Positions 14,866-23,926 of a stretch of DNA of 33,740 nt are shown here, piece by piece. Position 1 is the first letter of the stretch. Every line of letters starts with the position of its first letter. Made by a program: the position numbers and the translations under genes. The DNA is from Kiritimatiellia bacterium (GTDB lineage: Bacteria > Verrucomicrobiota > Kiritimatiellia > UBA8416 > JADHWI01), in NCBI GenBank assembly GCA_030744755.1, contig JASLPY010000059.1:1-33740 (forward strand), read 5' to 3'. A model generated the notes under the pieces. That model was not told the origin of the DNA, searched no databases, and saw only the letters and a program-made list of their open reading frames with translations.

Positions 14866-15651
14866 ATGAAAAACTCACTATTAACCCTCCTCTTCCTCTC
14901 TATTCTGCTGACATCCACCGGCACGGCGCGATCGGCCGATAAGATCCGTGTGCTGATATTGACAGGCAAGAACAACCATAACTGGAAGGCGACCACGCCC
15001 TTCATGGAGAAGGTCCTCAAGGATACGGAGATGTTCGAGGTGGAGACAGCATTACCTCAGGAGGGACTGAACGAAAAGAATCTCAAGAAGTTTGACGTGA
15101 TACTCAGTAACTGGAACAGCTTCGGCAAGGGTTCGGCGGAAGCGGAAGACTGGGGGGATGATGCAAAGAAGGCCTACCTGGATTTCGTAAAAGGAGGCAA
15201 GGGACACGTTACAATCCACGCCGGCGGAAGTTCGTTCTATAAAGACTGGCCGGAATACAGGGATGTGACGCTGCTTTACTGGGAGATGGGAAAAACCGGA
15301 CATGGTCGTCAGCATGAATTCAAGGTTCGCATCGACAAGCCTGGTCACCCCGTTGTGGCCGGATTGCAGGATTTCCAGGTGATGGACGAGCTCTGGGAGA
15401 AACCCGGGTACCTGGAGGATGTGCTGGTACTGACGTCTTCTCTGCCGGGAAACAAGAATGACGCGACCTGGCACGCTTCAACCTTTGTTACGACGTACGG
15501 CATGGGACGATGCTTCGCGACCTCCCTGGGTCACGGAGTCAACAACATGGATAACGACGCATTCAAGCAACTACTGATACGCGGAACCGAGTGGGCGGCA
15601 ACGGGAAAAGTTACCGCTCCCACCGCCACTGAGGAGACTCTTCATGAATAA
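14866..15651 (+). CDS. Secreted ThuA-domain protein
   Basis: A 261-aa ThuA-domain (trehalose-utilisation-like, class I glutamine amidotransferase-like fold) protein with a signal peptide (NSLLTLLFLSILLTSTGTA). The domain spans nearly the whole mature chain: IRVLILTGKNNHNWKATTPF at the start, YDVI-type FDVILSNWN, GGKGHVTIHAGGSSFYKDWPEY, then HEFKVRIDKPGHPVVAGLQDF and MGRCFATSLGHGVNNMDNDAF. The amidotransferase nucleophile Cys is replaced by the GGSSF loop, as usual for ThuA. ThuA in rhizobia belongs with trehalose and sucrose catabolism through 3-keto sugars, with ThuB being Gfo/Idh/MocA-like; the next gene here is exactly such an oxidoreductase and overlaps by 8 bp. ATG 14866 is preferred as it begins the signal peptide; 14854 is an alternative. 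Confidence 0.88.
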   Translation: MKNSLLTLLFLSILLTSTGTARSADKIRVLILTGKNNHNWKATTPFMEKVLKDTEMFEVETALPQEGLNEKNLKKFDVILSNWNSFGKGSAEAEDWGDDAKKAYLDFVKGGKGHVTIHAGGSSFYKDWPEYRDVTLLYWEMGKTGHGRQHEFKVRIDKPGHPVVAGLQDFQVMDELWEKPGYLEDVLVLTSSLPGNKNDATWHASTFVTTYGMGRCFATSLGHGVNNMDNDAFKQLLIRGTEWAATGKVTAPTATEETLHE

Positions 15652-16969
15652 GAACATGTCGATTGAGAGAAGAGAACGAATCAGCCGAAGGCGGTTTATT
15701 GCAGCTGCCGCAACGACTGCAGCCGCCCCGTACATCATCCCCTCCTCCGCGCTCGGAAAGGCGGGAACAGTAGCGCCCAGCAACCGCATCAACATGGGCT
15801 TCATCGGAACCGGTGGACGCGGGACAAGTCATCTCCGGTCGCTCGTCGGATCCCGCGAGACGCAACTCATGGCAGTCTGCGATCCCCAGAAGCCCAAGCG
15901 GGAGGGTGCCAAACGCCACATTGAGAACGCCTACGCCAAGCAGAAGGCGGCGGGGACGTACAAGGGCTGTGAGGCCTATTCAGATTTTCGGGAGCTCATT
16001 GCCAGGGATGACATAGATGCGGTCGTTGTTGCATCGCCCGAATACTGGCACGCGCTTCATATGTCGATGGCAGCCAAGGCGGGCAAAGACGTATATGGAG
16101 AAAAGGCCCTCTCCCTGACCATAGACCAGGGACGTGCCCTGGTGGATACGGTAAGGCGCTACGGCCGCGTGTTCCAGGTTGGGACACAACAGAGATCCGG
16201 GCGCAACTTCCGCTTCGCATGCGAACTGGCCCGGAACGGGTACATAGGCAAGTTGAGCAAGGTCGAGGTCGGTGTGCCGGGCGGAAGATCTCTTCCGAAC
16301 GCCGAGCCATGCGATCCGCCCCCGGACCTGGATTACGACATGTGGCTTGGACCGGCCCCTTACACGCCGTACAACAAGCTGAAATGCAGCTTCAACTGGT
16401 ACTTCATTTTCGATTACTGCGTGGGATGGATCCAGTCCTGGGGAGTTCATCACTGCGACATAGCTCTCTGGGGAGCCCCGTCACTGATGGCCTCGACAGT
16501 CAAAGTGTCGGGCACCGCCGTGTTCCCCACGGACGGTATCGCTGATACGTCGATTTCGTGGAAAACCAGGTTCTTCACACCCGACGGGCTTGAATACAGT
16601 TTCACGGACAACCGTGTTCACAAGCAGGGATGCAAGTTCATCGGGGACAAGGGCTGGGTGCATGTCAACCGGGGAGGTATACGGGCAGAACCAGCATCTC
16701 TCCTGACCACGAAGTTGACGCCGAACGACGAACACCTGTACGAGTCGAAGGGTCACCACCAGAACTTCCTCGAGTGTGTGAAGTCACGCGGTGAGACAGC
16801 GGCGCCTGTCGAAGCGGGTCATGCGGCGACCTCTATCAGCATAGTCGCCGATATAGCCACGCGTCTCGGCCGCGAGCTGACATGGGATTGGAAAACAGAA
16901 ACCTTCATAAACGATGACCAGGCCAACCAGATGCTTCGCCGTCCAATGCGCAGCCCCTGGTGTTTGTAG
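15644..16969 (+). CDS. Tat-exported Gfo/Idh/MocA-family oxidoreductase
   Basis: A 441-aa NAD(P)-dependent sugar oxidoreductase. A twin-arginine signal (RISRRRFIAAAATTAAAPY) shows export of the folded, cofactor-loaded enzyme. The Rossmann motif is MGFIGTGGRG, and VVASPEYWHALHMSMAAKAGKDVYGEKALSLT carries the catalytic Lys region of the family (EKP changed to EKA). HHCDIALWG holds the conserved His. The C-terminal domain is complete (VEAGHAATSISIVADIATRLGR). The start overlaps the ThuA stop by 8 bp with GAGGAG at good spacing, so the two are coupled. Exported members of this family in PVC bacteria are thought to oxidise or rearrange glycosides, some with tightly bound cofactor; the exact sugar is unknown. 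Confidence 0.93.
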   Translation: MNKNMSIERRERISRRRFIAAAATTAAAPYIIPSSALGKAGTVAPSNRINMGFIGTGGRGTSHLRSLVGSRETQLMAVCDPQKPKREGAKRHIENAYAKQKAAGTYKGCEAYSDFRELIARDDIDAVVVASPEYWHALHMSMAAKAGKDVYGEKALSLTIDQGRALVDTVRRYGRVFQVGTQQRSGRNFRFACELARNGYIGKLSKVEVGVPGGRSLPNAEPCDPPPDLDYDMWLGPAPYTPYNKLKCSFNWYFIFDYCVGWIQSWGVHHCDIALWGAPSLMASTVKVSGTAVFPTDGIADTSISWKTRFFTPDGLEYSFTDNRVHKQGCKFIGDKGWVHVNRGGIRAEPASLLTTKLTPNDEHLYESKGHHQNFLECVKSRGETAAPVEAGHAATSISIVADIATRLGRELTWDWKTETFINDDQANQMLRRPMRSPWCL

Positions 16970-16979
16970 ACGTAAAGAT

Positions 16980-17043
16980 GCGGCGGAGGCCCGCCGCACT
17001 CCATGCTGATGCACTCTGCTGGAGCGCGGCGGGCCTCCGCCGC
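16980..17043. repeat. Long perfect palindrome with GCGGCGG arms
   Basis: GCGGCGGAGGCCCGCCGC (16980-16997) and its exact reverse complement (17026-17043) make an 18-bp perfect stem. It extends inward with CTCCA / TGGAG. Each arm is also a hairpin by itself (GCGGCGG / CCGCCGC). It lies between the oxidoreductase stop and the next gene and could attenuate or terminate transcription. Confidence 0.8.
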
Positions 17044-17104
17044 CAGGGACAAAGGGAAATACTCTCAGACAAGGTGTCGGGTAAGAGGATAAAGGGAACA
17101 CAAC

Positions 17105-20100
17105 GTGAAAAACACTATCAGATTCAGCATTCTGGCCGTCCTGGCCACGACTTCAATTCTCCCGATGGCCATGGCGGAGGAACCATCAGTAGATGAAGCT
17201 TTCAACCTGCTGAATCAGTATGAGTACGGAAAACCGCGCCAGCCGCTTCTGCAGCTCGAACGGCATATAGGCGAGTCAACGAAGGATACTGCGAAAAGAA
17301 AAGAAGTTGCAGGACGTCTATGTGCCATGCTGACAGACCCGAAAGTCTCCATGGGAGCAAAGAAGTTCATATTCGGTCAGCTTCCTCTCGTTGCAGACAG
17401 CAACCAGGTACCGATGCTCGTCAAGATGCTTGGCGATCCCAAGCTGGCCGACCTGGCGCGCGGCATGCTTGAAGAAATCCCCGGTGAGAAATCGGCGGAA
17501 GCCTTGCGCGCTTCGCTCACCACCCTCAAGGGAAGAGCATTGGTTGGAGCTGTCAATTCGGCAGGCATCCGGCGCGATGCAAAGTCGGCACCTGCCCTGG
17601 CCGGGATGCTGAACGATCCGGTAACCCGGGTTGCAGCAGTGCGGTCGCTCGGAAAAATCGGTACTGTCGACGCATCCAAGGCCCTTGCCAACGCGAAAGG
17701 CGACAAGTCCTTCATGCTGGAAGTCTACGACGCGCAGCTTCGCTGTGCCGAACAGCTTGCCGACGACGGGAATGCCGCTGAGGCCGGAGGAATCTACCGC
17801 GGACTCTGCAGTGCGAAATGCCCGGCAACTATTCACGTGGCAGGCCTTGCCGGCCTAGCAAAGACAGGGGGAGAGAATGCGCTTTCCGCAATAGTTGATG
17901 CGATGGCTTCGGACAACACGACTGTCCGCAAAACCGCATTGAGGCTTTCCGGAAAACTGACAGGAAAAGGGGTCAGTGCCGCGCTCGGCAAGAAGCTGGA
18001 GAAACTGGGTCCCGCGGAACAGGTACTTTTGATAGACGTGATTGCCGGCCGTGGCGACAGCTCGGCTGCCGTGGCTGTAATGAAGCTGATCGATTCTGAA
18101 AACGAGGCCGTCCAAGTAGCGGCAATACGCGCGATGGGGGCGATCGGGAACGAAGGGACGATCCTGAAGCTCGCGAAAAAGGCTGCATCAGGAACCGGCG
18201 ACATACAGCAGGCTGCCAGGGGAAGCCTGGCGCGCATTCCCGGAGCAGCTGTTGAAGAAGCGCTGATAAAGACAGCTTCAGAAGGAAGTCCCGCCATCCG
18301 TATGGAACTCATCCGTGCCACCGGTGAGCGGCGTAGCACAGGCGCCACATCCATGCTTCTCAAGGCCGCAACCGATAAAGATCAGGGAGTGCGGCATGCC
18401 GCTCTAGACGCGCTGGCGGTAACCGGGCAGTCTGACGGCTACCCGACGATCGTTGAACTACTGGCCGCACCCATGGATCTGACAGATTCGCCTCTCATTC
18501 TGAAAGCCGCGCAGGGCATAGGGAGCAGGGCCAACGGCATAGCCGCTCAAACCGGCCCGACATTAAAAGCTCTCAAGACGGCGCCTGCGGCATCCAGGCC
18601 GGCGCTTCTCCAGCTTGCGGCGACTTTCGGTGGAGCTGATGCGCTGGCCGTCATGAATAAGAGTGTTTCTGATCCCGACAAGGCGGTTGCTGACGCCGCG
18701 GTACGGGCACTCGCGGCCTGGCCCGACGTTTCGGCAGGAGACGCTCTTATCGACATCGCTAAAACATCGAAAAACAAGACTCACCAGGTCCTCGCTCTCC
18801 GTGGATACTTCAGGCTGGCCGGTACGGAGGAAGACGCGGGCGCAAAACTGAAAATGTTCGAGAAGGTTCGCGCGATCGCAACGACAGCTGATGCCAAACG
18901 GCTATTGCTGTCCGGCCTGGGCAGCGTGCCCGACGAGGGCACACTCAAGTTGGCCTCTTCATTTATCGGAGACAGGGAAGTCGATGCCGAGGCCGGGTTC
19001 GCGATGATCAAAATCGCAAAAGAGCTTATCAAGACAAACCGCGGTGCGGTTCTGTCAACAATGGAAGAGCTGGCCGACAAATCAAACAATGAAACGGTGA
19101 TCAAGCAGGCGAAGGCCCTGATCACGGACGCAAAGAAGCCCGTGCGGGTATCTTCATCAAATAACAGCGGTCTCCTTAAGGTGGACAAGACACGTAGTGC
19201 GAAACGCAAGGCAGTACTGGACAAGAAGGCAGCGGGAGCGAAGGTAGCTTGCTACCTCGACTGCGGCCGGGACAAAACCGACAGAATGGCGAAAGGCCCG
19301 ATGCTCGCAGTTGCGTCAGGTAGTGCGTTTGCATGGGGCGGGTCAGACCGTGCGGCAGATTCCCGGTACGGCAGTATCTTCTATGACGGCAAAGAGGTCG
19401 CGTTTGAGGCAACGGGTCTTAACGGCAAGAAGTTCTACCAGGTAGGCTTTTCCTGGTGGGATTACGATCACAATGACCGGGTAGTATCAGTTTCAGCTTC
19501 AGGTGGAGGAAAGACCGTGGAGCTTCTGGGCGCCACCAAGCTCCCAAGCTACAGTGCGGGACAGAACAAACCAGCGGAAACGGTGATTCCAATCCCCGCG
19601 GCACTGTCTTCAGGCGGCAAGGTGAAGATCATGTTTCGTCTTAAGAGTGGAGCGAACGTAACCTTGAGTGAAATATGGCTGATTGAAGGCGACAAGAAAC
19701 CGGCAGGGGCCAAAGGCGTTAAAGGGGAAGAGGGAGCTGTAGAACCAGACGGAAAGATGCCAGAACCGGAAAGAGCGGATGCAACCCATGTGTTGATAGT
19801 CACCGGTAACGATTATCCGGGACACAAGTGGAAGCTGACGACCCCCGTGCTTGCGAAAGCAATCGGCGAGGACAAGCGGCTCGAGGTACAGGTGCTCGAA
19901 GACGTGGAGCTTATGGCGTCACCGAAACTACATGCCTATGACGTGATCGTCCTGCACTACATGAACTGGAAGACGCCACCACCGCAGCCCGAAGCATTGG
20001 AGAACTTCCGCAAGTTCGTGGACAGCGGCAAAGGACTGGTCGTCGTCCATTTTGCATGCGGCGCGTTCCAGAAATGGCCGGAGTTTGTGAAGATCGCCGG

Positions 20101-20443
20101 CCGGGTCTGGAACCCGAAGTTCAGGGGCCACGATCCGCGCGGCAAATTCACGGTAGAGATGACTGACGTACAACATCCCGTCACCGCGGGAATGGGACCT
20201 TTTGAGACCTCGGACGAATTGTACACGTGCCTTGACGGGAAAACACCCATGACGTTGCTGGCCCATTCGAAATCAAAAGTGGACAAGAAGATGTATCCCA
20301 TGGCATTTGTTTTGAATTACGGAAAGGGAAAGGTCTTTCACTCGCCCCTGGGACACGATGTGACCGCATTCAACACGCCGGGGACACAGAAGCTGTTCCG
20401 TCGCGGGACAGCCTGGGCCGCGGGACTGACAGTGGGAGACTAA
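17105..20443 (+). CDS. Very large secreted HEAT-repeat, jelly-roll and ThuA fusion protein
   Basis: An 1112-aa exported protein in three parts. After a signal peptide (RFSILAVLATTSILPMAMA) residues about 55-690 are helical HEAT/PBS-type repeats, recognisable as recurring AVRSLGKIG, AAIRAMGAIGNEGT, VRHAALDALAVTG and AVRALAAWPD units. A Lys-rich linker with many Ser and Ala follows. Residues about 715-880 look like a beta-sandwich (LDCGRDKTDRMAKGP, YDGKEVAFEATGLNGKKFYQ, LSEIWLIEGD), probably a carbohydrate-binding jelly roll. From 894 to the end is a full ThuA domain (VLIVTGNDYPGHKWKLTTP, GKGLVVVHFACGAFQKWPEF, GKGKVFHSPLGHDV). HEAT domains commonly mediate protein contacts, so I infer a cell-surface assembly platform for sugar processing. 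The start follows the GCGGCGG palindrome. Confidence 0.9.
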   Translation: MKNTIRFSILAVLATTSILPMAMAEEPSVDEAFNLLNQYEYGKPRQPLLQLERHIGESTKDTAKRKEVAGRLCAMLTDPKVSMGAKKFIFGQLPLVADSNQVPMLVKMLGDPKLADLARGMLEEIPGEKSAEALRASLTTLKGRALVGAVNSAGIRRDAKSAPALAGMLNDPVTRVAAVRSLGKIGTVDASKALANAKGDKSFMLEVYDAQLRCAEQLADDGNAAEAGGIYRGLCSAKCPATIHVAGLAGLAKTGGENALSAIVDAMASDNTTVRKTALRLSGKLTGKGVSAALGKKLEKLGPAEQVLLIDVIAGRGDSSAAVAVMKLIDSENEAVQVAAIRAMGAIGNEGTILKLAKKAASGTGDIQQAARGSLARIPGAAVEEALIKTASEGSPAIRMELIRATGERRSTGATSMLLKAATDKDQGVRHAALDALAVTGQSDGYPTIVELLAAPMDLTDSPLILKAAQGIGSRANGIAAQTGPTLKALKTAPAASRPALLQLAATFGGADALAVMNKSVSDPDKAVADAAVRALAAWPDVSAGDALIDIAKTSKNKTHQVLALRGYFRLAGTEEDAGAKLKMFEKVRAIATTADAKRLLLSGLGSVPDEGTLKLASSFIGDREVDAEAGFAMIKIAKELIKTNRGAVLSTMEELADKSNNETVIKQAKALITDAKKPVRVSSSNNSGLLKVDKTRSAKRKAVLDKKAAGAKVACYLDCGRDKTDRMAKGPMLAVASGSAFAWGGSDRAADSRYGSIFYDGKEVAFEATGLNGKKFYQVGFSWWDYDHNDRVVSVSASGGGKTVELLGATKLPSYSAGQNKPAETVIPIPAALSSGGKVKIMFRLKSGANVTLSEIWLIEGDKKPAGAKGVKGEEGAVEPDGKMPEPERADATHVLIVTGNDYPGHKWKLTTPVLAKAIGEDKRLEVQVLEDVELMASPKLHAYDVIVLHYMNWKTPPPQPEALENFRKFVDSGKGLVVVHFACGAFQKWPEFVKIAGRVWNPKFRGHDPRGKFTVEMTDVQHPVTAGMGPFETSDELYTCLDGKTPMTLLAHSKSKVDKKMYPMAFVLNYGKGKVFHSPLGHDVTAFNTPGTQKLFRRGTAWAAGLTVGD

Positions 20444-20484
20444 GGAGAAACTAGATAACAAAGTCCAACATCCAATGCCGACAT

Positions 20485-20537
20485 GCCTCTCGGAGATAGG
20501 CATGTACTGGGGAAGTAGGGACCTATCTCCGAGAGGT
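20485..20537 (+). repeat. REPIN-like palindrome, family with CCTCTCGGAGATAGG arms
   Basis: CCTCTCGGAGATAGG (20486-20500) and CCTATCTCCGAGAGG (20522-20536) form a perfect 15-bp stem. The loop contains GTACTGGGGAAGTAGG, the same linker type found in the elements at 13307, 25047 and 8613 although the stem is unrelated in sequence. Confidence 0.85.
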
Positions 20538-20612
20538 CCCTCTCCGTGGCCGCGAGTGCCAGCTCCTGGAAGAGTAAGCTGAGGGTGTGCGAGAACGAGA
20601 AGGAGGGGAACA

Positions 20613-21482
20613 ATGCAGATAGGATTCCATACAGATGCGTTTAACACTTCGTACCGCAATTTCGAGGCGTGCCTTGAATGGGCTCAGAAGAATGGCGTAC
20701 ACAGAATCGAATGCGGACTGATAGACGGCGTGAGCTGGATACACGGGCTCGGGTATCAGCCGCACGTGGCGCTTCACGAGGATCCGGTACTGCTCCGCAA
20801 AAAAATGGACGGCTACGGCGTCCAGTTCAGCCAGGTGGACGCGGCGTACCCGCTCTCGGGCAAAGACGGCCCTGCGTACGGAATACCGTACGTGCTCAAT
20901 TCAATCAGGTGGGCAAAGCTTGCGGGTTGCACGAAGGTCGCAACCACCGACGGGCTCCATAAGCCCGAAGGGCTTGATGACGACGAGGCGATGGACCTCA
21001 TGAAGAGGACCTATGAACAGATCCTTGAAGTTGCCGAGGCATACGAGATGACCATCAACATCGAAGTGCATGGCTATTTCACAACGAACCCAGATCGTAT
21101 GGAGCAGATGCTGGCCTTCTGCGACAGCCAGTACCTCAGGTTGAACCTGGATACGGGCAACACGTTCATCGCGGGCCAGGACCCTGTCGCCTTCTGTGAG
21201 CGTTTCATAGACAAGATTACCCATGTACATGTGAAAGACGTATCCGAATCACTTGCCGCTGCAGTCAGGGGGGATCAGACAGGGATAGCGGTCAGCCAAT
21301 GCGCTATTGGCGACGGAGTGAATGCTGATAACATAAAGAGGGTGCTGGGGCTTCTGAGGGATAACGGGTTTGAAGGAACCCTGAGCATGGAATGTGAGGG
21401 TGACGGGGGACCGATGATCGAGAAATCACTGGCATGGTTGCGCGCGACACTTGATGAGCTGAGTATCCCTGTTGATGGGTGA
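20613..21482 (+). CDS. Sugar phosphate isomerase/epimerase family TIM-barrel protein
   Basis: A 289-aa cytoplasmic xylose-isomerase-like TIM barrel (AP endonuclease 2 superfamily). The four metal-ligand positions of the family are visible in order: Glu in MTINIEVHGYF, Asp in LRLNLDTGNTF, His in ITHVHVKDVSE, and Glu in GTLSMECEGDGG. Members isomerise or epimerise ketoses or inosose-type compounds; IolE and IolI are related. No signal peptide is present, unlike its neighbours upstream, so it acts on imported product. AAGGAGGGG precedes the ATG. It is followed by an MFS transporter and a second member of the same superfamily, which together look like an import-and-rearrange unit. Confidence 0.88.
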   Translation: MQIGFHTDAFNTSYRNFEACLEWAQKNGVHRIECGLIDGVSWIHGLGYQPHVALHEDPVLLRKKMDGYGVQFSQVDAAYPLSGKDGPAYGIPYVLNSIRWAKLAGCTKVATTDGLHKPEGLDDDEAMDLMKRTYEQILEVAEAYEMTINIEVHGYFTTNPDRMEQMLAFCDSQYLRLNLDTGNTFIAGQDPVAFCERFIDKITHVHVKDVSESLAAAVRGDQTGIAVSQCAIGDGVNADNIKRVLGLLRDNGFEGTLSMECEGDGGPMIEKSLAWLRATLDELSIPVDG

Positions 21483-21632
21483 TACTGAGGATTCTAACGT
21501 AGCTCTCTCATGTTCACAATTCGTGCGCATACGCCCGTCAGGAAAGGGGCGCTACGGGGAATTGGCCATAGAGTTGCTCAAGTGAGTATCGAATATGCAC
21601 CTTCAAAGGGTGCAATAAAGAAAGGATGACCG

Positions 21633-22982
21633 ATGGACGCGGACAGAAACAATGAGGCCCATGAAATAAAAGGCAGGTTCCTGCTTTTCTTCGTCTGTTG
21701 CCTGGCATACCTTGTGATAGGCATCCACTTCAGTATCAGGGGAAGTATAGCTGACAGCTTGCGGGAGATCTTCAACGGCATTGATCCGCTGACTTCGGCG
21801 AAAATGGCTGGCTCTGCACTGGCTGTTCCTTTTCTTGGATACGCAATAACCCTCTTCCTTATCAGCCCGTTCATCGATGCAATAGGTATGGGTCTCTTGA
21901 TGAAGCTTTCGGGGGTCCTGATAGTGGCCGGTTCGGCAATGGTTATTGGCGCAGAAAGTATCGCATCGTCGTCGCAGCTCTACTGGGTGATCTGGGGGGG
22001 CATGCTGCTGGTTGGACTTGGCTGGGGGCTGGTGGATACAAATACAAACCCCTTGGTCGTGGCGTTGTACCCTGATGACAAGACCCACAAACTCAACGTG
22101 ATCCATGCATGGTGGCCGGCCGGTGTCGCAGTGGGAGGTCTTATCGGGATAGGACTCGGAAAGCTGGATGTTGCCTGGGAAACCAAAGTAATCGCGGCGA
22201 TGGTGCCTGCGGCAGGACTCACGGTCCTCTGTTTCTTTGCCAAGTTCCCCCTTACTGAGCGGGCAGCTTCCGGTGTCAGCTTTGGAGAGATGCTGGTGGA
22301 GGTCTTCCGAAAACCCATGTTCTGGGTATGGTTTGCCTGCATGTGGTTCACTGCCACCTCTGAGCTGGCTCCCGGCCAGTGGGTGGATATGGCCCTCTCC
22401 CGGACCGTCGGGATGAGCGGGATGTGGATCCTCATCTACATCAGCGCCCTGATGTTCGTGATGAGACACTTCGCGGGACCCCTCGCTCACAAGTTCTCGG
22501 TTGTAGGGCTGTTATGGATCTCCTGCCTCCTCGCGGCAATCGGCCTGTGGTGGCTCAGTATCGCCGCGAACCCGGTTATAGCGATTGTCGCGGCCACGTT
22601 CTGGGGTGCCGGCGTATGTTTCATGTGGCCGACAATGCTTGCGGCTGTCAACGAGCGCTATCCTAAATCCGGTGCGTTCGGGATGGGGTTGATGGGTACA
22701 GGAGCTACATTGGCAATCTACTTCTTTATGCCGATAATGGGTGGGGTCTTCGATGCTACCAAGATCAGCGAAGCCGGTGGCGAAGAAGCATTCAAGGCCC
22801 TGTCGGGAGAAAACATGGAGGCAGTCCTGGCAACGGCATCGCAGGCATCATTCAGATCTGTCGCCATATTGCCTGCCCTCCTCTTGCTCGTGTTCGCAGT
22901 TATCTGGATCTACGAAATCAAGAAGAGGAAAGCGGACGAAAAGCCGGCTGGAGAGGAAGATGGCGTGACGGAAGGGCAATAG
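21633..22982 (+). CDS. MFS transporter, probably for sugar
   Basis: A 449-aa major facilitator protein with about 12 hydrophobic segments and cytoplasmic tails. Family features include LVGLGWGLVDTNTNPLVVALYPDDKTHKLNVIHAWWPAGVAVGG split over TM4-TM5, which resembles the fucose/glucose-type sugar:proton symporters, and a second half with GAGVCFMWPTMLAAVNERYPKSGAFGMGLMGTGA. A charged C-terminus (KKRKADEKPAGEEDG) ends the protein. AAAGGATG precedes the start. Its place between two isomerase-type genes suggests that it imports the monosaccharide or keto sugar they convert. No solute-binding protein or TonB-dependent receptor occurs in the window. Confidence 0.88.
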   Translation: MDADRNNEAHEIKGRFLLFFVCCLAYLVIGIHFSIRGSIADSLREIFNGIDPLTSAKMAGSALAVPFLGYAITLFLISPFIDAIGMGLLMKLSGVLIVAGSAMVIGAESIASSSQLYWVIWGGMLLVGLGWGLVDTNTNPLVVALYPDDKTHKLNVIHAWWPAGVAVGGLIGIGLGKLDVAWETKVIAAMVPAAGLTVLCFFAKFPLTERAASGVSFGEMLVEVFRKPMFWVWFACMWFTATSELAPGQWVDMALSRTVGMSGMWILIYISALMFVMRHFAGPLAHKFSVVGLLWISCLLAAIGLWWLSIAANPVIAIVAATFWGAGVCFMWPTMLAAVNERYPKSGAFGMGLMGTGATLAIYFFMPIMGGVFDATKISEAGGEEAFKALSGENMEAVLATASQASFRSVAILPALLLLVFAVIWIYEIKKRKADEKPAGEEDGVTEGQ

Positions 22983-23026
22983 GCTTTCACAATCGTGAAG
23001 AAGAAACATCGATACGGAGGTATGTC

Positions 23027-23866
23027 ATGAAGGTAGGACAGAACATGTTGTTGTGGACCATTCATGTTACTGAAGAGCATTTTCCAATCTTCGAAAAGCT
23101 CAAGGCCGTTGGATTTGACGGCGTGGAGATCCCCGTGCATGAAGGTGATGATGCACATTACGCGAAGGTCCGTAAGGCCCTGGATGATAACGGGCTCAAA
23201 TGCACGACGTCCACGGCCATGCCGACCGAGGAGCACAATGCAATCAGCCCGGACGAGGAGAAACGCGCAACAGCAATGGACTACATGAAGTTTGTTCTCG
23301 ACCGCGGTGCCGTTCTGGGCGCGGAAGCACTGGCGGGACCGTTCTATCAGCCACTTGGTAAGTTCACCGGGGAACCGCCAACGGACGACGAAAGAAAGCG
23401 TGCCGAGGATTTTCATCGCGGGGCAGCGGATTACGCCCAGGAGCGAGGTATCCGGCTTTGCGTGGAGTTCCTCAACAGGTTCGAGGCCTATTTCCTGAAC
23501 ACCATGGGGGATGCCGCGGAGCATGTACGCCGCGTGAATCATCCGAACTTCGGGGCGATGTTTGACACATTCCACGCCAACATAGAGGAGAAGGATCCCG
23601 TCCAGGCGGTTGTGGACAACATCGACGCGATCAAACATGTGCATATCTGTTCGAACGACCGGGGAGCGCCTGGCAAAGGGCATATCCCTTTCAAGGAGAT
23701 AATTGGCGCCCTGAGGGCAGGAGGCTACGACGAGTGGTTCACGATAGAGTCATTCGGCCGTGCCATGCCCGTGCTGGCAGCAGCAACATGCGTATGGCGC
23801 GATTTCTTCGAAAGCCCGGAAGAGGTCTACAGAGAAGGCTTCAAGACAATCACGAAGTATGCCTGA
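23027..23866 (+). CDS. Sugar isomerase/epimerase, D-tagatose/D-psicose 3-epimerase-like
   Basis: A 279-aa TIM-barrel enzyme of the same superfamily as the gene at 20613 but clearly of the ketose 3-epimerase branch. Motifs are LCVEFLNRFEAYFLNTMGDA (first metal Glu), FGAMFDTFHANIEEKD (Asp), HVHICSNDRGAPGKGHIPF (His and substrate Arg) and EWFTIESFGRA (last Glu). Such enzymes interconvert ketoses at C3, for example D-fructose and D-psicose; the true substrate here may be another keto sugar. GGAGG precedes the ATG. It directly follows the MFS gene with a 44-bp gap, so the three genes from 20613 probably share a transcript. Confidence 0.9.
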   Translation: MKVGQNMLLWTIHVTEEHFPIFEKLKAVGFDGVEIPVHEGDDAHYAKVRKALDDNGLKCTTSTAMPTEEHNAISPDEEKRATAMDYMKFVLDRGAVLGAEALAGPFYQPLGKFTGEPPTDDERKRAEDFHRGAADYAQERGIRLCVEFLNRFEAYFLNTMGDAAEHVRRVNHPNFGAMFDTFHANIEEKDPVQAVVDNIDAIKHVHICSNDRGAPGKGHIPFKEIIGALRAGGYDEWFTIESFGRAMPVLAAATCVWRDFFESPEEVYREGFKTITKYA

Positions 23867-23926
23867 TGTGGCCGTCGGTTGTCAGGAAACATAATCGTAA
23901 GTAATCCAGCACATCGGATGTGCAGT

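Noticed and set aside
17105..20443. Many antisense open frames of 70-180 codons opposite the HEAT-repeat gene and other large genes.
   Set aside because: They follow the codon structure of the real gene on the other strand and have no ribosome-binding sites or domains.
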